From: Oscillospiraceae bacterium
Lineage (GTDB): Bacteria; Bacillota; Clostridia; Oscillospirales; Oscillospiraceae
DNA: 34,716 nucleotides
Assembly: GCA_017410425.1 (NCBI GenBank)
Contig: JAFQQV010000051.1
Span: 1-34,716, forward strand
Reading direction: 5' to 3'
Shown here: positions 31,884-34,716 of the stretch, in pieces
Numbering within the stretch: the first letter of the stretch is position 1
How the letters are laid out: every line of letters starts with the position of its first letter
Notes under the pieces: model-generated
The model's database searches: none
What the model was told of the DNA's origin: nothing
The model's input: only the letters and a program-made list of their open reading frames with translations
Translations under genes and position numbers: made by a program

Positions 31884-32834
31884 TTACTGGTTGTCGTCAC
31901 TGGCCAGAGACAGACCCATCATGGTGAGCTTGTGCTCAACCTCTTCCAGGGACTTACGGCCAAGGTTACGGACCTTGATCATCTCGTCCTGGGTCTTGCT
32001 TACCAGATCTTCAACAGTATTGATGTTAGCGCGCTTGAGGCAGTTGAAGCTTCTCACACTGAGATCCAGCTCTTCGATAGTCATCTTGAGCATGGTGTCG
32101 GGTTCCTTCTCAACCTTCTCAACAACAGTAGAGCTGTTGCCGATGGTATCGGAGAGGTTGGTGAAAAGCATAAAGTGGTCGCAGAGTATCTTGGAGCCCA
32201 GGGAAAGTGCATCCCTTGCGGTCATGGTCTTGTCGGTCCACACTTCGATGGTCAGCTTATCAAAGTCGGTCTGATTACCAACGCGGGTATTCTCGACAGT
32301 GTAGTTGACCTTCAGCACAGGAGTGTAAATGGAGTCGACAGGAATGGTGCCGATGGGCATCTGGGGATCCTTGTTTCTGTCAGCGGAGACATAGCCTCTG
32401 CCATGGTCGAAAACCAGTTCCATATCCAGTGCGCCGTCGGGGCCAAGGGTTGCGATGGGCTGTTCGGGGTTGAGAATCTCAACTTCAGCGTCTGCCTTGA
32501 TGTCGCCGGCAGTGACAAGGCCCTCGCCGGAGGCTTCAATGTAGAGAGTCTTTGCCTCGGTGCTGTGCAGGCGAGCAATAATGCTCTTGACGTTGAGAAC
32601 GATCTCAGTTACGTCTTCCTTAACACCGGGGATGGTGGAAAACTCATGCTGAACGCCGGCAATCTTGATGCTGGTGCATGCGGTGCCGGGCAGAGAAGAG
32701 AGAAGAACCCTGCGGAGAGAGTTACCAAGAGTTGTTCCGTAGCCGCGCTCCAGAGGCTCTATGATGTACTTGCCATAAGAGCTGTCTGCGGGAGTCTCAA
32801 TGCACTCTATACGCGGCTTTTTAATTTCGATCAT
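31884..32834 (-). CDS. rpoA: RNA polymerase alpha subunit
   Basis: A 316-residue subunit that nucleates RNA polymerase assembly. The N-terminal domain (about 1-230) shows [27 protein letters not shown]-type assembly residues, visible here as [19 protein letters not shown] (34-52). The C-terminal domain, which binds UP elements and activators, shows [20 protein letters not shown] and [18 protein letters not shown] single copy between rpsD and rplQ is the usual order. The start is the ATG at 32834 with GGAGGG upstream in the 80-base gap after rpsD. The intact alpha C-terminal domain means UP-element and class II activator contacts are possible in this organism. Confidence 0.98.
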   Translation of the reverse strand: MIEIKKPRIECIETPADSSYGKYIIEPLERGYGTTLGNSLRRVLLSSLPGTACTSIKIAGVQHEFSTIPGVKEDVTEIVLNVKSIIARLHSTEAKTLYIEASGEGLVTAGDIKADAEVEILNPEQPIATLGPDGALDMELVFDHGRGYVSADRNKDPQMPIGTIPVDSIYTPVLKVNYTVENTRVGNQTDFDKLTIEVWTDKTMTARDALSLGSKILCDHFMLFTNLSDTIGNSSTVVEKVEKEPDTMLKMTIEELDLSVRSFNCLKRANINTVEDLVSKTQDEMIKVRNLGRKSLEEVEHKLTMMGLSLASDDNQ

Positions 32835-32915
32835 ATAGTTATATAACCCTCCTTTTTAGTTGTGCATCTAGGTTTGTGATGCGTGAATCAGCTTACCAAT
32901 TTGAGGGTGTCTTTA

Positions 32916-33542
32916 TTACTTGGAGTACAACTCGACGATGAGGCGCTCTTCGATGGGCAGGTCGATGTCGTCTCTCTGGGGGACGGCTGCAACCTTAGCT
33001 GCCATGTTGTTAGCGTCATACTCAAGCCACTTGGGTGCAGGACGGAATGCGTTTGCCTCAATGTTAGCCTTGATCTTTTCCAGGCTGCGGCTGCTCTCCT
33101 TGAGGGCAACGATCATGCCGGGCTTAACCTGATAGCTGGGGATGTTGACCTTGCGGCCGTTAACGGTGATGTGGCCATGGGAAACCATCTGGCGTGCCTC
33201 TGCACGGCTCATTGCGAAGCCGAGACGGTAGACAACGTTGTCCAGGCGGCTCTCAAGGATAGCCAGGAGGTTCTCGCCGGTCTGGCCGGGACGGCGGTCA
33301 GCCATCTCGAAGTAACCGCGGAACTGGCTCTCCAGAACACCATAAAATCTCTTTGCCTTCTGCTTTTCGCGCAGCTGCTGGCCATACTCGGATGCCTTGC
33401 TGCGGCCCTGGCCGTGCTGGCCGGGAGCGAATGCACGATTGTTCATTGCGCACTTGTCGGTGTAGCAGCGGTCGCCCTTCAGGAAGAGCTTCTGACCTTC
33501 TCTGCGGCACTGGCGGCAGACTGCTTCAGTATATCTTGCCAT
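32916..33542 (-). CDS. rpsD: Small ribosomal subunit protein uS4 (zinc-type)
   Basis: A 208-residue assembly-initiating 30S protein. The S4 RNA-binding domain is in the middle, with [20 protein letters not shown] and [20 protein letters not shown]. The N-terminus has Cys9, Cys12, Cys26 and Cys31, the zinc-binding form of S4; many Firmicutes have one or two S4 genes with or without this site. The ATG at 33542 has GAAGGAGG upstream; earlier openings of the frame would reach into rpsK territory and have no site. It lies between rpsK and rpoA in the standard order. Confidence 0.97.
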   Translation of the reverse strand: MARYTEAVCRQCRREGQKLFLKGDRCYTDKCAMNNRAFAPGQHGQGRSKASEYGQQLREKQKAKRFYGVLESQFRGYFEMADRRPGQTGENLLAILESRLDNVVYRLGFAMSRAEARQMVSHGHITVNGRKVNIPSYQVKPGMIVALKESSRSLEKIKANIEANAFRPAPKWLEYDANNMAAKVAAVPQRDDIDLPIEERLIVELYSK

Positions 33543-33562
33543 AATCAGTTTACCTCCTTCAA

Positions 33563-33958
33563 TTATACACGACGACGCTTGGGAGGACGGCAACCATTGT
33601 GAGGAATGGGAGTGACATCCTTGATCATCGTTACTTCGAGACCTGCGGTCTGGAGTGCGCGGATAGCTGCTTCACGTCCGGAACCGGGACCCTTGACGAA
33701 AACTTCGACGGACTTCAGGCCGTGCTCCATAGCTGCCTTTGCGGCAGTCTCAGCTGCGGTCTGTGCTGCGAAGGGGGTAGACTTCTTGCTGCCACGGAAA
33801 CCGAGGCCACCGGCGGATGCCCAAGACAGAGCGTTGCCCTGGGTGTCGGTGCAGGTTACCATAGTGTTATTGAAGGAAGAGCTGATATGAACCTGGCCCT
33901 TTTCAATATTCTTGCGCTCTCTTCTGCGAGTGCGAACTTTCTTCTTAGGTGCTGCCAT
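33563..33958 (-). CDS. rpsK: Small ribosomal subunit protein uS11
   Basis: A 131-residue protein of the 30S platform that contacts the mRNA exit and initiator region. The core [20 protein letters not shown] and the C-terminal [16 protein letters not shown] are unmistakable. GGAGGGA lies before the ATG at 33958, and the gene is 15 bases after rpsM and 20 bases before rpsD, in the usual operon order. Confidence 0.98.
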   Translation of the reverse strand: MAAPKKKVRTRRRERKNIEKGQVHISSSFNNTMVTCTDTQGNALSWASAGGLGFRGSKKSTPFAAQTAAETAAKAAMEHGLKSVEVFVKGPGSGREAAIRALQTAGLEVTMIKDVTPIPHNGCRPPKRRRV

Positions 33959-33973
33959 AATCCATATCCCTCC

Positions 33974-34342
33974 TTACTTCTTCTTATTTGCGATGGTGCG
34001 CTTGGGACCCTTGCGGGTACGAGCGTTGGTCTTGGATCTCTGACCGCGAACGGGCAGACCACGACGGTGACGGAGACCGCGGTAGCAGCCGATCTCGGTG
34101 AGGCGCTTGATGTCAAGGCCGGTCTGGCGGCGCAGGTCGCCTTCGACGATGTAGTTTGCGTCGATGCAATCACGCAGCTTTGCTTCTTCCTCGTCAGTGA
34201 GGTCTTTTACTCTGGTGTCGGGGTTGATTCCGGTCATTTCCAGAATCTTGGTTGCGCTAGTTCTGCCAATACCGTAGACATAAGTGAGACCGATCTCAAT
34301 TCTCTTGTCCTTGGGCAGGTCAACGCCGGCTATACGTGCCAT
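33974..34342 (-). CDS. rpsM: Small ribosomal subunit protein uS13
   Basis: A 122-residue 30S head protein that contacts the P-site tRNA and the large subunit. Start [19 protein letters not shown] and the [20 protein letters not shown] stretch near residues 90-110 are diagnostic. The start is the ATG at 34342, with AAGGAAG nine bases upstream; the frame also opens at an earlier TTG (34348), which adds only Met-Tyr and is not conserved. A 176-base leader separates it from rpmJ, longer than usual in this cluster. Confidence 0.98.
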   Translation of the reverse strand: MARIAGVDLPKDKRIEIGLTYVYGIGRTSATKILEMTGINPDTRVKDLTDEEEAKLRDCIDANYIVEGDLRRQTGLDIKRLTEIGCYRGLRHRRGLPVRGQRSKTNARTRKGPKRTIANKKK

Positions 34343-34518
34343 ATACAATATCTTCCTTTCGAAAAATTGTTCCGCATTAACGATACGGGGGACTTGTTCC
34401 CGCCGGAGGGAGCCCCGGGATCCATGCGGGATGTTTTTATAAGGACAGGTTTGGGCTTTAATTAGCCCCGCCTTGTCGCTGAATTAATGGGTGGGGTATC
34501 AATTCCCCGGGTTCTGCA
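34343..34518 (-). other. Long rpmJ-rpsM intergenic leader with several small hairpins
   Basis: 176 bases without a coding signal that I accept. Read on the minus strand, there are hairpins: GGGG-N8-CCCC close to the rpmJ stop, then GGGCT-AATTAA-AGCCC, then CGGGG/CCCCG enclosing TCCC/GGGA before the rpsM ribosome site. It may be a ribosomal-protein-binding leader or a spacer. No convincing promoter is seen, and known r-protein leader motifs cannot be confirmed by eye. Confidence 0.4.
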
Positions 34519-34632
34519 TTAACCCTGGCGCTGCTTGTGCTTGGGGTTCTCGCAGATAACCATGACTTTACCCTTGCGCTTGATGATCTTGCACTTTTCG
34601 CACATAGGCTTAACGGAAGGTCTTACTTTCAT
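34519..34632 (-). CDS. rpmJ: Large ribosomal subunit protein bL36
   Basis: A 37-residue zinc protein of the large subunit. [20 protein letters not shown] (1-20) and the [11 protein letters not shown] end give the ligands Cys11, Cys14, Cys27 and His32, so it is the zinc-type L36. GGAGG is eight bases before the ATG at 34632. It follows infA, with 13 bases between stop and start. Confidence 0.98.
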   Translation of the reverse strand: MKVRPSVKPMCEKCKIIKRKGKVMVICENPKHKQRQG

Positions 34633-34645
34633 TTTATTATACCTC

Positions 34646-34716
34646 CTACTTGCTTCTCCAGGTGATTCTGCCGCGGGTGACGTCATAGGGAGACATCTGT
34701 ACCGTGACTTTATCGC
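34646..34716 (-). CDS. infA: Translation initiation factor IF-1, C-terminal end (partial)
   Basis: Only the last 22 codons and the stop are in the window, ending [20 protein letters not shown] then Ser-Lys and TAG. This is the conserved C-terminus of bacterial IF-1, an OB-fold factor that closes the A site during initiation. The start lies beyond the right edge. It is immediately upstream of rpmJ, the usual order. Confidence 0.95.
   Translation of the reverse strand, partial: DKVTVQMSPYDVTRGRITWRSK

Overview
The window reads as chromosomal DNA from a strictly anaerobic, moderately GC-rich Firmicute, most likely a gut Clostridium of the Oscillospirales (cluster IV) type. This is inferred from pyruvate:ferredoxin oxidoreductase, a two-iron superoxide reductase with a rubredoxin, strong AGGAGG-type ribosome sites, SigA-type promoters with 17-bp spacers, the four-cysteine form of ribosomal protein S4, and a palindromic intergenic element of a kind seen in such genomes. 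No species is claimed. No phage, transposase, CRISPR array or integrase is visible. Layout: (1) 1-4892, pyruvate metabolism: the N-terminal half of nifJ on the minus strand, divergent from a LarA-family nickel racemase and a GlcD-type flavin oxidase. Lactate or another 2-hydroxyacid could be racemised, oxidised to a 2-oxoacid and, if that is pyruvate, passed to nifJ; pta at 29.9 kb could take the acetyl-CoA onward. (2) 4913-7122: a palindromic repeat, a half-size ABC exporter and a lone initiator tRNA. (3) 7184-9538: a compact NusG_II - Gx-transporter - ApbE operon resembling the EetA-EetB-FmnB part of flavin-based extracellular electron transfer loci. (4) 9585-11975: small accessory genes (ASCH, GtrA), an EamA transporter split by an in-frame TAA, and an unrecognised minus-strand gene. 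(5) 12043-15931: an oxygen-defence island of rubredoxin, desulfoferrodoxin, FMN reductase, AhpC and a domain-permuted AhpF-like reductase. Rubredoxin and desulfoferrodoxin share the same promoter architecture, and AhpC has a Fur/PerR-like box. (6) 16022-19122: a QueG-like iron-sulfur protein, a secreted unknown protein, N5-(carboxyethyl)ornithine synthase and an AzlD protein. (7) 19252-27585: an alpha-glucan/oligosaccharide uptake locus with a LacI-type operator, binding lipoprotein, two permeases, LacI regulator and malQ, then a cysteine-rich membrane protein and a second malQ under its own promoter. (8) 27620-34716: an XRE regulator translationally coupled to lepA (minus), pta and tadA (plus), and the infA-rpmJ-rpsM-rpsK-rpsD-rpoA-rplQ ribosomal cluster (minus), entering the window from the right. 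The best leads are regulatory: the identical spacing of a GTGA-N5-TCAC dyad and a shared 17-mer in front of rubredoxin and desulfoferrodoxin, the roughly 96-nt hairpin in the nifJ leader, and the dyad in front of larA. Among proteins the most notable are the reduced EET-like cassette, the permuted AhpF, and the membrane protein with two cysteine clusters between the malQ genes. None of these is shown here to be a new system; they are testable candidates.
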